Shown here piece by piece: positions 6,826-12,959 of a DNA stretch of 12,959 nucleotides (position 1 is its first letter; every line of letters starts with the position of its first letter). The notes beneath the pieces were generated by a model. The model saw nothing but the letters and a program-made list of their open reading frames with translations. It did not search any database and had not been told where the DNA came from. Source of the DNA: Propionibacteriaceae bacterium (GTDB taxonomy: Bacteria; Actinomycetota; Actinomycetes; Propionibacteriales; Propionibacteriaceae). The translations under genes and the position numbers were made by a program. The DNA is taken from NCBI GenBank assembly GCA_031262845.1, contig JAISGZ010000115.1, forward strand, positions 1 to 12,959. The letters are read 5' to 3'.

Positions 6826-7968
6826 TCAGCGGAGCAAGCTCTTGGCGATGACCAGACGCTGAACTTCGTTCGTGCCTTCGTAGATCTCGGTGATCCGGGC
6901 GTCACGGAACATCCGCTCAACCGGGTACTCCATGATGTAGCCGTTGCCGCCGTGGATCTGGATCGCCTGAGTCGTCACGCGCGACGCCATCGGGCCGCAG
7001 AACAACTTGGCCCGAGCCGCCGGGATGGCGTATTCCTCGCCCCGGTCTTCCAGGTCAGCCGCTTCGTAAACCAGCAACCGGCCGGCCGCCAAATCGGTCG
7101 ACATATCGGCCAGCATCCTCTGAATGGCCTGCTTGGTCGTCAACGGCTTGCCGAACTGGACCCGTTCCTGGGCGTACTTGAGGGCGGCTTCGAAAGCCCC
7201 TTGGGCAATACCGAGAGCCTGAGCGGCGATACCGGTCCGGCCACCGTCGAGCGTGTTCATGGCCACCTCGAAGCCCTGACCCGGCTGACCGAGCATCCGG
7301 CTGTTCGGCACCCGCACGTCCGAGAACATCAACGGCGTCGTGCTGGAACCCCGGATACCGAGCTTCTGCTCGTTCTCGCCAATCGTGAAACCAGGCGTGT
7401 CACGGTCGATGATGAAAGCGGAGATGCCCTTGTGCGAAGGCACATCGGGGTTGGTCCGAGCGAACACCACGAAGGTCTTGGCGTAGCCACCACCGGTGAT
7501 GAAGATCTTCTGGCCGTTGATGACCCAGTCGTCACCATCGCGCACAGCGGTCGTCTTGAGGTTGGCGGCATCGGAACCGGCTTCCGGCTCGGTCAAGCCA
7601 AAAGCACCCATCTTGCGGCCGGTGGCCAAGTCGGGCAGGAACTCCATCTTCTGCTCTTCGGTACCGAAGTGCAGAATCGGGTAGCTGGCCAGCGACGTGT
7701 GAGCTTCGATCATGACACCGTGGGTGCCGCAGACGCGGGACACCTCTTCGATCGCGATCATGTAGCTGAGGTAGTCCGAACCGGCGCCTTCGTACTTTTC
7801 CGGGATGATCATGCCGAGCAGACCCTGAGCACCCATTTTCGGAATCGACTCCAGCGGAGCGCGGTGGTCACGGTCGATCTCGGCCGCGATCGGCAAGATC
7901 TCCGCTTCCGCGAACTCGCGCACAGCGGAACGGGTGAGCAATTGCTCATCGGACAATTGGAAAGGCAT
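6826..7968 (-). CDS. bcd: Short-chain acyl-CoA (butyryl-CoA) dehydrogenase
   Basis: Flavoenzyme expected to interconvert crotonyl-CoA and butyryl-CoA, exchanging electrons with an ETF, here most likely FixAB. From the ATG at 7968 it has 380 residues, the normal length for Bcd and short-chain acyl-CoA dehydrogenases. FGLTEPEAGSDAAN and FITGGGYA lie in the flavin/substrate middle domain. ERVQFGKPL and QIHGGNGYIMEYPVERMFRDARI are C-terminal signatures. The catalytic base is Glu364 in IYEGTNEVQR, the position used by short- and medium-chain family members. The chosen start has GGAGG (7973-7977) just upstream, and an upstream in-frame start would add an unconserved 15-residue tail. It stands between two non-coding gaps with inverted repeats, so it may be its own transcription unit. 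Other short-chain substrates, including crotonobetainyl-CoA as in CaiA, cannot be excluded. Confidence 0.9.
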   Translation of the reverse strand: MPFQLSDEQLLTRSAVREFAEAEILPIAAEIDRDHRAPLESIPKMGAQGLLGMIIPEKYEGAGSDYLSYMIAIEEVSRVCGTHGVMIEAHTSLASYPILHFGTEEQKMEFLPDLATGRKMGAFGLTEPEAGSDAANLKTTAVRDGDDWVINGQKIFITGGGYAKTFVVFARTNPDVPSHKGISAFIIDRDTPGFTIGENEQKLGIRGSSTTPLMFSDVRVPNSRMLGQPGQGFEVAMNTLDGGRTGIAAQALGIAQGAFEAALKYAQERVQFGKPLTTKQAIQRMLADMSTDLAAGRLLVYEAADLEDRGEEYAIPAARAKLFCGPMASRVTTQAIQIHGGNGYIMEYPVERMFRDARITEIYEGTNEVQRLVIAKSLLR

Positions 7969-8030
7969 ATTTCCTCCATAACAGGGCCCAAAGCGGGCGA
8001 GACGATCAGTCAATGTTTGGTCTGTGATCC

Positions 8031-8120
8031 GATTTCACGATCATCGGCTTACCCTGCCGATGAACCCACTGGTGAGCGACTGGCACCGCTGCCAACAGAC
8101 CCAAGTATCGTGAAATCGTG
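8031..8120. promoter_or_regulatory. Spaced inverted repeat, candidate operator upstream of acd
   Basis: GATTTCACGAT (8031-8041) and ATCGTGAAATC (8107-8117) form an exact 11-base inverted repeat separated by 65 bases. The right copy continues into GTG, making a direct repeat of the form ATCGTGA-AATCGTGA. Both lie within about 65-150 bases upstream of the acyl-CoA dehydrogenase start, where a promoter and operators are expected. The spacing is too long for a simple hairpin terminator and better fits two protein-binding sites. The regulator is unknown, and no regulator gene is in the window. Confidence 0.35.
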
Positions 8121-8196
8121 AGATTGCCCGGGGGGAATCTCTACTTGGTCATCGTGCCACATTCCGGCGCTCGATGGGAGCTTTTCCCACCCAGCG

Positions 8197-8226
8197 TCTC
8201 CCGCCGACGTGGCGGCCGACGGGAGA
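8197..8226 (-). terminator. Hairpin after cat, candidate terminator
   Basis: TCTCCCG (8197-8203) pairs with CGGGAGA (8220-8226). An alternative inner stem pairs CCGCC (8201-8205) with GGCGG (8211-8215). It begins 12 bases after the CoA-transferase stop codon on the minus strand. The downstream sequence has no U-tract, so the terminator call rests on position and stem strength. Confidence 0.5.
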
Positions 8227-8238
8227 TGAGGATCCGTC

Positions 8239-9528
8239 TTAGCCGTAGCGCCGTTGGGCTTCGGCTGTCAGTTCGTCCCGGAAGTTTGGATGGGCGATCG
8301 CGATCAGCCGCTTGGCCCGTTCTTTCAGGGGCTGGCCCTTGAGGTCGGCGATGCCGTATTCGGTGACGATGTATTGCACATCTTCCCGGCTGGTGCTGAC
8401 CGCGGCGCCCTGGTCGATAAAGGGCACGACCTTGCTGGCTTGACCACCCTTGGCCGTCGAGGGGAAGGCCAGGATCGACCGGCCGCCCTTGCTCATGGCG
8501 GCGCCGCGGATGAAGTCGGCTTGGCCGCCGATACCGCTGATCTGGCGCAAACCGACCGACGATGACACGACCTGGCCTTGAAGATCGACCTGGATACAGG
8601 AGTTGATCGACACCAAATTGTCGTTCTGGGCGATGATCAGCGGGTTGTTGACGTAATCGACCGGTCCGCCCCAGACCGCCGGATTGTCGTGAACGTAGTC
8701 GTACAGTTTGCGGGTTCCCATAAGGAAGGTGTAGACGCTCTGACCGCGGTGGATCGTCTTGCGTTGGTTGTTGACGACACCTTTTTCGATCAGGTCGACG
8801 ACCCCATCGGAGAACATTTCGCTGTGAATACCGAGGTCGTTGAAGTCGCCCAGTTCCGCCAAGACGGCGTCCGGAATCGCCCCGATCCCCAATTGGAGGG
8901 TGTCCCCGTCCTTGACCAGCGAGGCGCAGTTGGCGCCAATTTTGGCTTCAACTTCACTGATCACCGGCGGCGGCAGTTCGACGATCGGGTAATCCACCTC
9001 GATGATGGCGTCCATCTCGGTGACGTGAATCGCGCTGTCCCCGAGAATCCGCGGCATTTGCGGGTTGACCTGGGCTAAAACCACCTTGGCCGACTCGGCG
9101 CCGGCCTTGGTGTAGTCAACGGCCAAGCTGTAGGAGCAGTAACCGTGTTCATCAGGGGTCGAGACGTGGATCATCGCCACATCGGGCTGGACCTGGTTCC
9201 GGACGTAATCCGGGTAACGGGAGAAGAAAACCGGCGCCAAATCGGCCCGGCCCTCAGCGATCGCTTTGCGGGTTGAACCGCCGGCAAAACCTGAAATGTG
9301 ACGGAAGTGGGGTTCCATGCCCGGAGCGGTGTAGGGCGCTTTACCCATCGGCAGCATGTGGAAAATTTCGACATCGCGGTAGGCGTCGGCGTTCGCCACC
9401 ATGGCGTCGACAAGCACGCCGGGGTCCGTGCAAGCGTGGCCGATAATCACGCGGTTACCCGATTGAATACGTTGGACAGCTTCTTCAGCAGTGGTCAAAT
9501 GGTCACGGTAGTACGTGCGCCAATCCAT
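8239..9528 (-). CDS. Butyryl-CoA:acetate-type CoA-transferase
   Basis: Family I CoA-transferase of the acetyl-CoA hydrolase / 4-hydroxybutyrate CoA-transferase group (But/Cat/AbfT). It would move CoA between butyryl-CoA and acetate, releasing butyrate and regenerating acetyl-CoA, or the reverse. The 429-residue product matches the family length. Glu237 in LGIHSEMFSDGVVDLIEKG fits the catalytic glutamate that forms the glutamyl-CoA intermediate. An N-terminal AcCoA-hydrolase domain (about 1-190) precedes it, and ISGIGGQADFIRGAAMSKGG in the C-terminal half is the conserved glycine-rich CoA-site motif. The ATG at 9528 has AAGGA (9537-9541) eight bases upstream. The gene has its own non-coding flanks and a hairpin after its stop. 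The neighbouring C4 genes favour butyryl-CoA, but acetate, propionate, succinate or 4-hydroxybutyrate specificity cannot be separated by eye. Confidence 0.85.
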   Translation of the reverse strand: MDWRTYYRDHLTTAEEAVQRIQSGNRVIIGHACTDPGVLVDAMVANADAYRDVEIFHMLPMGKAPYTAPGMEPHFRHISGFAGGSTRKAIAEGRADLAPVFFSRYPDYVRNQVQPDVAMIHVSTPDEHGYCSYSLAVDYTKAGAESAKVVLAQVNPQMPRILGDSAIHVTEMDAIIEVDYPIVELPPPVISEVEAKIGANCASLVKDGDTLQLGIGAIPDAVLAELGDFNDLGIHSEMFSDGVVDLIEKGVVNNQRKTIHRGQSVYTFLMGTRKLYDYVHDNPAVWGGPVDYVNNPLIIAQNDNLVSINSCIQVDLQGQVVSSSVGLRQISGIGGQADFIRGAAMSKGGRSILAFPSTAKGGQASKVVPFIDQGAAVSTSREDVQYIVTEYGIADLKGQPLKERAKRLIAIAHPNFRDELTAEAQRRYG

Positions 9529-9821
9529 CTAGGTGGTCCTTCCACGAGGAGTTAGCTCTGATTCGAGCCGATCCATCCTGACCGACTCAGGTTGGGCCTT
9601 CGAAGAAACGTTAACGCTGGTCAAAGCTAACCGACACGATTGTCAACGACCTGGCCGAAGGCCACATGGGGGGGTGGTGCCGTCATCACTGACCGCGCCA
9701 CAGCCAAGCGTACAGGTTACTGACCGCTTGTTCGTCATCGTCCGAATCAACTGCACAATTTCTCAGTCGGACTGACCAGTCTCCAGCGCCGGACCGGGGC
9801 TCTTGAGCACCGTTGACCGCG
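9529..9821. other. Non-coding region between ilvC terminator and cat
   Basis: No convincing gene is present on either strand. The stretch should hold the cat promoter. A consensus-like TTGACA -35 box reads on the minus strand at 9641-9646, but no convincing -10 box lies 16-18 bases downstream. Short inverted elements are also visible, CAGT-CGG-ACTG at 9764-9774 and ACTG-AC-CAGT at 9771-9780, which might be a binding site. Nothing else was recognised. Confidence 0.4.
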
Positions 9822-9880
9822 CAAAAAATCAAAAGACCGGTTGGGGTTCACTGTCCTGCAACAGTAAACCCCAACCGGTC
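9822..9880 (-). terminator. Rho-independent terminator of the ilv operon
   Basis: GACCGGTTGGGGTT (9835-9848) pairs with AACCCCAACCGGTC (9867-9880). After one mismatch, ACTGT (9850-9854) pairs with ACAGT (9861-9865) around a six-base loop. On the minus strand the stem is followed by TTTTGATTTTTT (9823-9834), a strong U-tract. It lies about 50 bases past the ilvC stop. This is the only classic intrinsic terminator in the window and it separates ilvBNC from the C4 acyl-CoA genes. Confidence 0.9.
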
Positions 9881-9896
9881 AGTTATTCAGTTATTC
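9881..9896. repeat. Short tandem repeat AGTTATTC x2
   Basis: AGTTATTC occurs twice back to back, followed by a partial third-like unit (AGTAATC). It lies between the ilvC stop and its terminator stem. It is an AT-rich spacer with no evident function. Confidence 0.5.
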
Positions 9897-9928
9897 AGTA
9901 ATCAGGACTGCGACCAAACCCGGCGAAA

Positions 9929-10954
9929 TTACCGGGCCGCCGTGCCTTCGGTGTAATCATCATCGGCCTGGACCCAGCTCATGAGCTGGCGCAGTTGACG
10001 GCCGACACCCTCGATTGGATGGGCTTCGCTGGCCGCCCGCAGGGCCTTGAACTCCGGCGCTCCGGCGTCTTGGTCGCCGATGAAGCGAGCCGCGAACGAA
10101 CCCGATTGGATGGCCGTCAGGACATCCTTCATCCGGGCTTTGACTTCCGGGTCGATGACGATCGGGCCGGACACGTAATCGCCGTATTCAGCGGTGTCGG
10201 AAACCGACCAGCGCATCTTCGACAAGCCGCCTTCATAGATCAGGTCGACGATCAGCTTCATCTCGTGGAGGCACTCGAAGTAGGCCACCTCGGGCTGGTA
10301 ACCGGCTTCGACCAGGGTTTCCCAGCCGGCCTGGATCAGATGGGTGACCCCACCACAGAGGACAGCCTGTTCACCGAACAAGTCGGTTTCCGTCTCCTCG
10401 GTGAAGGTCGTCTCGATGCCGCCGGCCCGCAGACCGCCAATGGCCTTGGCATAGGCCAACGTCAACGGCCAAGCGCCACCAGTCTCGTCCTTCTCGACCG
10501 CCACCACGACCGGCACGCCGCGGCCAGCCGCGTACTCCCGCCGTACCAAGTGACCGGGGCCCTTGGGCGCCACCATGCAGACGTCGACGCCGGCCGGCGG
10601 CTGGATGTAGCCGAAGCGGATGTTGAAGCCGTGGGCGAAGAAGAGGGCCGAACCGGGGTTGAGATGGGGCGCGATCTTGTCGGCGTAGAGCTTGCGCTGG
10701 ACCTGATCCGGCGCCAGGATCATGATCAAATTGGCTTCCGCCACCGCTTCTTCCACCGTCACGACCCGCAGGCCCTCGGCCTCGGCCTTGGCCTTCGACT
10801 TCGAGTCAGGAGCCAAACCGACGCGGACGTCGACCCCGGAATCACGCAAGCTGAGGGCGTGGGCGTGTCCCTGAGACCCGAATCCGATCACCGCCACCCG
10901 ACGATCTTGAATGACCGACAGATCGGCATCGTCGTCATAGAACATATGTGCCAT
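9929..10954 (-). CDS. ilvC: Ketol-acid reductoisomerase
   Basis: Second common enzyme of valine, leucine and isoleucine synthesis. It isomerises and reduces 2-acetolactate or 2-aceto-2-hydroxybutyrate with Mg2+ and NAD(P)H. The 341-residue product is a class I enzyme. The Rossmann motif GFGSQGHAHAL begins at residue 24, and the following loop GLAPDSKSKAKAE carries serines and lysines typical of NADPH-binding forms. His108 and the metal ligands Asp191, Glu195, Glu227 and Glu231, with Ser252, are in the expected places (ETDLFGEQAVLCGG, FECLHEMKLIVDLIYEGG). The ATG at 10954 has AAGGAG (10963-10968) eight bases upstream. It follows ilvN by 34 bases and ends the operon before a strong terminator. 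Confidence 0.97.
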   Translation of the reverse strand: MAHMFYDDDADLSVIQDRRVAVIGFGSQGHAHALSLRDSGVDVRVGLAPDSKSKAKAEAEGLRVVTVEEAVAEANLIMILAPDQVQRKLYADKIAPHLNPGSALFFAHGFNIRFGYIQPPAGVDVCMVAPKGPGHLVRREYAAGRGVPVVVAVEKDETGGAWPLTLAYAKAIGGLRAGGIETTFTEETETDLFGEQAVLCGGVTHLIQAGWETLVEAGYQPEVAYFECLHEMKLIVDLIYEGGLSKMRWSVSDTAEYGDYVSGPIVIDPEVKARMKDVLTAIQSGSFAARFIGDQDAGAPEFKALRAASEAHPIEGVGRQLRQLMSWVQADDDYTEGTAAR

Positions 10955-10988
10955 ATGAATTTCTCCTTAACTCAGCCTCGGCCCCAAC

Positions 10989-11519
10989 TCAGGCTTCGGC
11001 GTTTTTCTCGTGCTTGGAACGGCTATTCATCGGCCGGGGTCCTCGCCCCAGCGCCACCGATCCGGATTGGACTATTTCGCGGATACCGTAAGGCATCAAC
11101 ATATCTTTCAGAGCCCGCAACTTGCCGTAGCTGCCGGTCACCTCGATCGTCAAACTATTAGCGGCGGCATCGATGATCCGGCCGCGGAACATTTCGACGA
11201 TGGTGACGATCTGGCTCCGCTGCTCGGGCTCGGCGTTGACCTTGATCAGGGCCAGTTCCCGCCGCACGGCGTTACCCTTCTCCATCTCCGTGATCTTGAT
11301 GACCTCGATCAGCTTGTGGAGTTGTTTGACGATTTGCTCGACTTGGAGCAAGTTGTCAACCACGGCCACCAGCGTGATCCGGGAATAACCAGGACGTTCG
11401 GTTGGACCGACGGCCAAGGATTCGATGTTGAAGCCTCGGCGGGCGAAGAGACCGGCGATCCGGGCTAGGACGCCGGGCTTGTCTTCGACCAAGACCGACA
11501 GCGTGTGAATCGTGCTCAC
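10989..11519 (-). CDS. ilvN: Acetolactate synthase small (regulatory) subunit
   Basis: Regulatory subunit that binds the large subunit IlvB, raises its activity and confers feedback inhibition by valine. The 176-residue product begins with an ACT domain, HTLSVLVEDKPGVLARIAGLFARRGFNIESL, whose loop between the first strand and helix is the usual amino-acid-binding region. A second C-terminal domain (about 80-160) ends in the SGSVALGRG motif typical of this family. The short basic tail NSRSKHEKNAEA is not conserved. The start is GTG and overlaps the ilvB stop as GTGA, with GGGAGG (11530-11535) ten bases upstream, indicating coupled translation in the ilvBNC operon. The name ilvH is used for the same protein in some genomes. 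Confidence 0.96.
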   Translation of the reverse strand: MSTIHTLSVLVEDKPGVLARIAGLFARRGFNIESLAVGPTERPGYSRITLVAVVDNLLQVEQIVKQLHKLIEVIKITEMEKGNAVRRELALIKVNAEPEQRSQIVTIVEMFRGRIIDAAANSLTIEVTGSYGKLRALKDMLMPYGIREIVQSGSVALGRGPRPMNSRSKHEKNAEA

Positions 11520-12959
11520 AGGTCATCATCCTCCCACTGGGGCGCCAAATCTTTGGCGATTCTGATGTCATCGTTACTGGTTCCGGCTGGCACCATCGGC
11601 CAGACCATGGCGTCTTTGGAGACCACGAACTCGACCACCACGGGCCGGTCGTTGATCTCCATCGCCTGGGCGATGACGCCGTTGACCTCATCCGGCCGCA
11701 CCGCCCGGAAAGCCGCGCAGCCCATGGCTTCGGCCAACTTGACGAAATCCGGCACCCGGTTGGTGTAGAGATCGGTCCCGGAATAACGCTCGTCGTAGAA
11801 CAGGGTTTGCCACTGCCGGACCATCCCCAGCACCTGGTTATTGATGATGGCGATCTTGATCGGAATCTGGTTGATGACGCAGGTGACGAGTTCTTGATTG
11901 GTCATCTGGAAACAGCCGTCACCGTCGATCCCCCAGACCAGACGGTCGGGTTGACCGGCTTTGGCGCCCATGGCCGCGGGCACGCAGTAGCCCATCGTCC
12001 CGGCGCCGCCCGACGTCAACCACTGACCCGGCCGTTCGTGATCAACGAAGTGAGCCGCCCACATCTGGTGTTGGCCCACCCCGGTGACGAAAATCGCGTC
12101 CGGACCGGCCACCTGAGATAGGCGCCGGATGACCTCTTGCGGTTGGATGACGTTGTCTTCCGGGTCGCCGGCCCAGACCGGATAGCGCTGGCGCAGACCG
12201 TCGAGATAGGTCACCCAGTCCGTCCACTTAGGCAAGTCCAACTCCGCCAGCCGGGCGGCCAGTTCCTCCAAGGTCAACCGGCAATCGCCGACAATCGGCA
12301 GATCGGCCAGTCGGTTCTTCGAGATTTCGGCCGGGTCGATATCACAGTGGATGACCGTGGCATCCGGCGCGAAGGTCGACAATTGGCCGGTCACCCGGTC
12401 GTCGAAACGGGCCCCCAGGGCGATCAACAAGTCACAGCGCTGGAGCGCTCCGACCGCCGCCACTGTGCCGTGCATCCCGGGCATGCCGTAGTTCAACGGA
12501 TTGCTGTCCGGCACCGCCCCTTGGGCCATCAGCGTCTCGACCACCGGAATCCCGGTCTGCTCAACGATCTGGGTCAGGATGGGTCCGGCGCCGGCTTTGA
12601 TGACACCACCGCCGGCCAAGATCACGGGCCGGGTGGCTTGGGCGATCAGACTGGCCGCTTCCTTAACCTGGCGGGTGTGAGGCGTCACGGTCGGCCGGTA
12701 CCCCGGCAGGTCGATCGGCACCGGCCAGGTGAACTCGGTCGTCCCGTTGAGGGCGTCCTTCGTGACGTCGATCAGAACTGGGCCGGGCCGGCCGGTGCTC
12801 GCGATGTGGAAGGCTTCGGCCACTCCCTGGGCAATGTCGTCGGCCCGTTTGATGAGGAAATTGTGTTTGGTGATCGGGAAAGTGATACCGCGGATATCGG
12901 CTTCCTGAAAAGCATCCGTGCCGATGGCGGTTGAGCCGACTTGCCCGGTGATAGCGACA
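11516..12959 (-). CDS. ilvB: Acetolactate synthase large subunit (5' end outside window)
   Basis: Catalytic thiamine-diphosphate enzyme that condenses two pyruvates to 2-acetolactate, or pyruvate with 2-oxobutyrate, the first common step of branched-chain amino acid synthesis. About 480 residues are visible. The frame stays open to the right edge and starts with TGQVGSTAIGTDAFQEAD and PITKHNFLI, which are internal family motifs, so the N-terminal part with the catalytic glutamate is missing only because the window ends. The central domain (LARPVILAGGG-like segment, ALGARFDDRVTG) is followed by the C-terminal ThDP-binding motif from GDGCFQMTNQELVT to IINN (about 11837-11923). The call MAEAF at 12823 would be an internal GTG and not the true start. 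Its stop overlaps ilvN. Confidence 0.96.
   Translation of the reverse strand, partial: VAITGQVGSTAIGTDAFQEADIRGITFPITKHNFLIKRADDIAQGVAEAFHIASTGRPGPVLIDVTKDALNGTTEFTWPVPIDLPGYRPTVTPHTRQVKEAASLIAQATRPVILAGGGVIKAGAGPILTQIVEQTGIPVVETLMAQGAVPDSNPLNYGMPGMHGTVAAVGALQRCDLLIALGARFDDRVTGQLSTFAPDATVIHCDIDPAEISKNRLADLPIVGDCRLTLEELAARLAELDLPKWTDWVTYLDGLRQRYPVWAGDPEDNVIQPQEVIRRLSQVAGPDAIFVTGVGQHQMWAAHFVDHERPGQWLTSGGAGTMGYCVPAAMGAKAGQPDRLVWGIDGDGCFQMTNQELVTCVINQIPIKIAIINNQVLGMVRQWQTLFYDERYSGTDLYTNRVPDFVKLAEAMGCAAFRAVRPDEVNGVIAQAMEINDRPVVVEFVVSKDAMVWPMVPAGTSNDDIRIAKDLAPQWEDDDL

Noticed and set aside
6952..8121. Long plus-strand open frame antisense to the acyl-CoA dehydrogenase gene
   Set aside because: It mirrors a well-supported minus-strand gene, and its translation is rich in Arg, His, Gly and Asp with no recognisable domain. 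GC-rich codon use commonly leaves such open antisense frames.
8118..8342. Possible small plus-strand gene (74 residues) in the acd-cat gap
   Set aside because: It runs into the 3' end of the CoA-transferase gene, lacks a convincing ribosome site and has a composition that looks non-coding.
9641..9646. TTGACA box as a firm cat promoter
   Set aside because: No acceptable -10 box is present at the right spacing on the minus strand, so only the region is described.
9533..9775. Possible 80-residue plus-strand gene upstream of cat
   Set aside because: There is no recognisable ribosome site or domain, and it overlaps the expected cat leader and promoter.
9995..11161. Long plus-strand open frame antisense to ilvC and the ilvN 3' part
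   Set aside because: It spans two confident minus-strand genes and has a low-complexity His/Arg/Asp-rich composition typical of antisense shadows.

Overview
The window reads as chromosomal DNA from a GC-rich actinobacterium. The GC-rich third positions, strong antisense shadow reading frames and the look of the ilvBNC proteins suggest this. A member of the Propionibacteriaceae or a related family is a guess from protein style, not something the sequence proves. Every convincing gene lies on the minus strand, so transcription runs from the right end of the window to the left.

Right end (about 9.9-13.0 kb): the branched-chain amino acid operon ilvB (5' end outside the window), ilvN and ilvC. 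These are acetohydroxyacid synthase large and small subunits and ketol-acid reductoisomerase. ilvB and ilvN overlap by four bases. The operon closes with a textbook hairpin plus U-tract terminator at 9822-9880.

Middle and left (0.3-9.5 kb): a C4 acyl-CoA module in five blocks. In transcription order these are a butyryl-CoA:acetate-type CoA-transferase (cat), a short-chain acyl-CoA dehydrogenase (bcd-like), fixA-fixB-fixC-fixX (EtfB/EtfA-like flavoprotein, quinone oxidoreductase-like flavoprotein and its ferredoxin), acetyl-CoA acetyltransferase with crotonase, and 3-hydroxybutyryl-CoA dehydrogenase. Together they cover every step between two acetyl-CoA and butyrate. Run forward the set would make butyrate; run backward it would oxidise butyrate or other short-chain acids. 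The electron partner for the dehydrogenase appears to be a full FixABCX complex, not a plain EtfAB pair. FixABCX complexes studied elsewhere link NADH, quinone and low-potential ferredoxin or flavodoxin by electron bifurcation, so this locus may tie C4 metabolism to the menaquinone pool.

Block boundaries carry strong inverted repeats (199-238, 1204-1229, 3302-3337, 3368-3407, 6745-6805, 8197-8226). Unlike the ilvC terminator they lack clear U-tracts. A shared GTGAAA...GTGA motif lies upstream of both the dehydrogenase and the thiolase genes and could be an operator for one regulator. No RNA genes, mobile elements, CRISPR arrays or broken genes were found.
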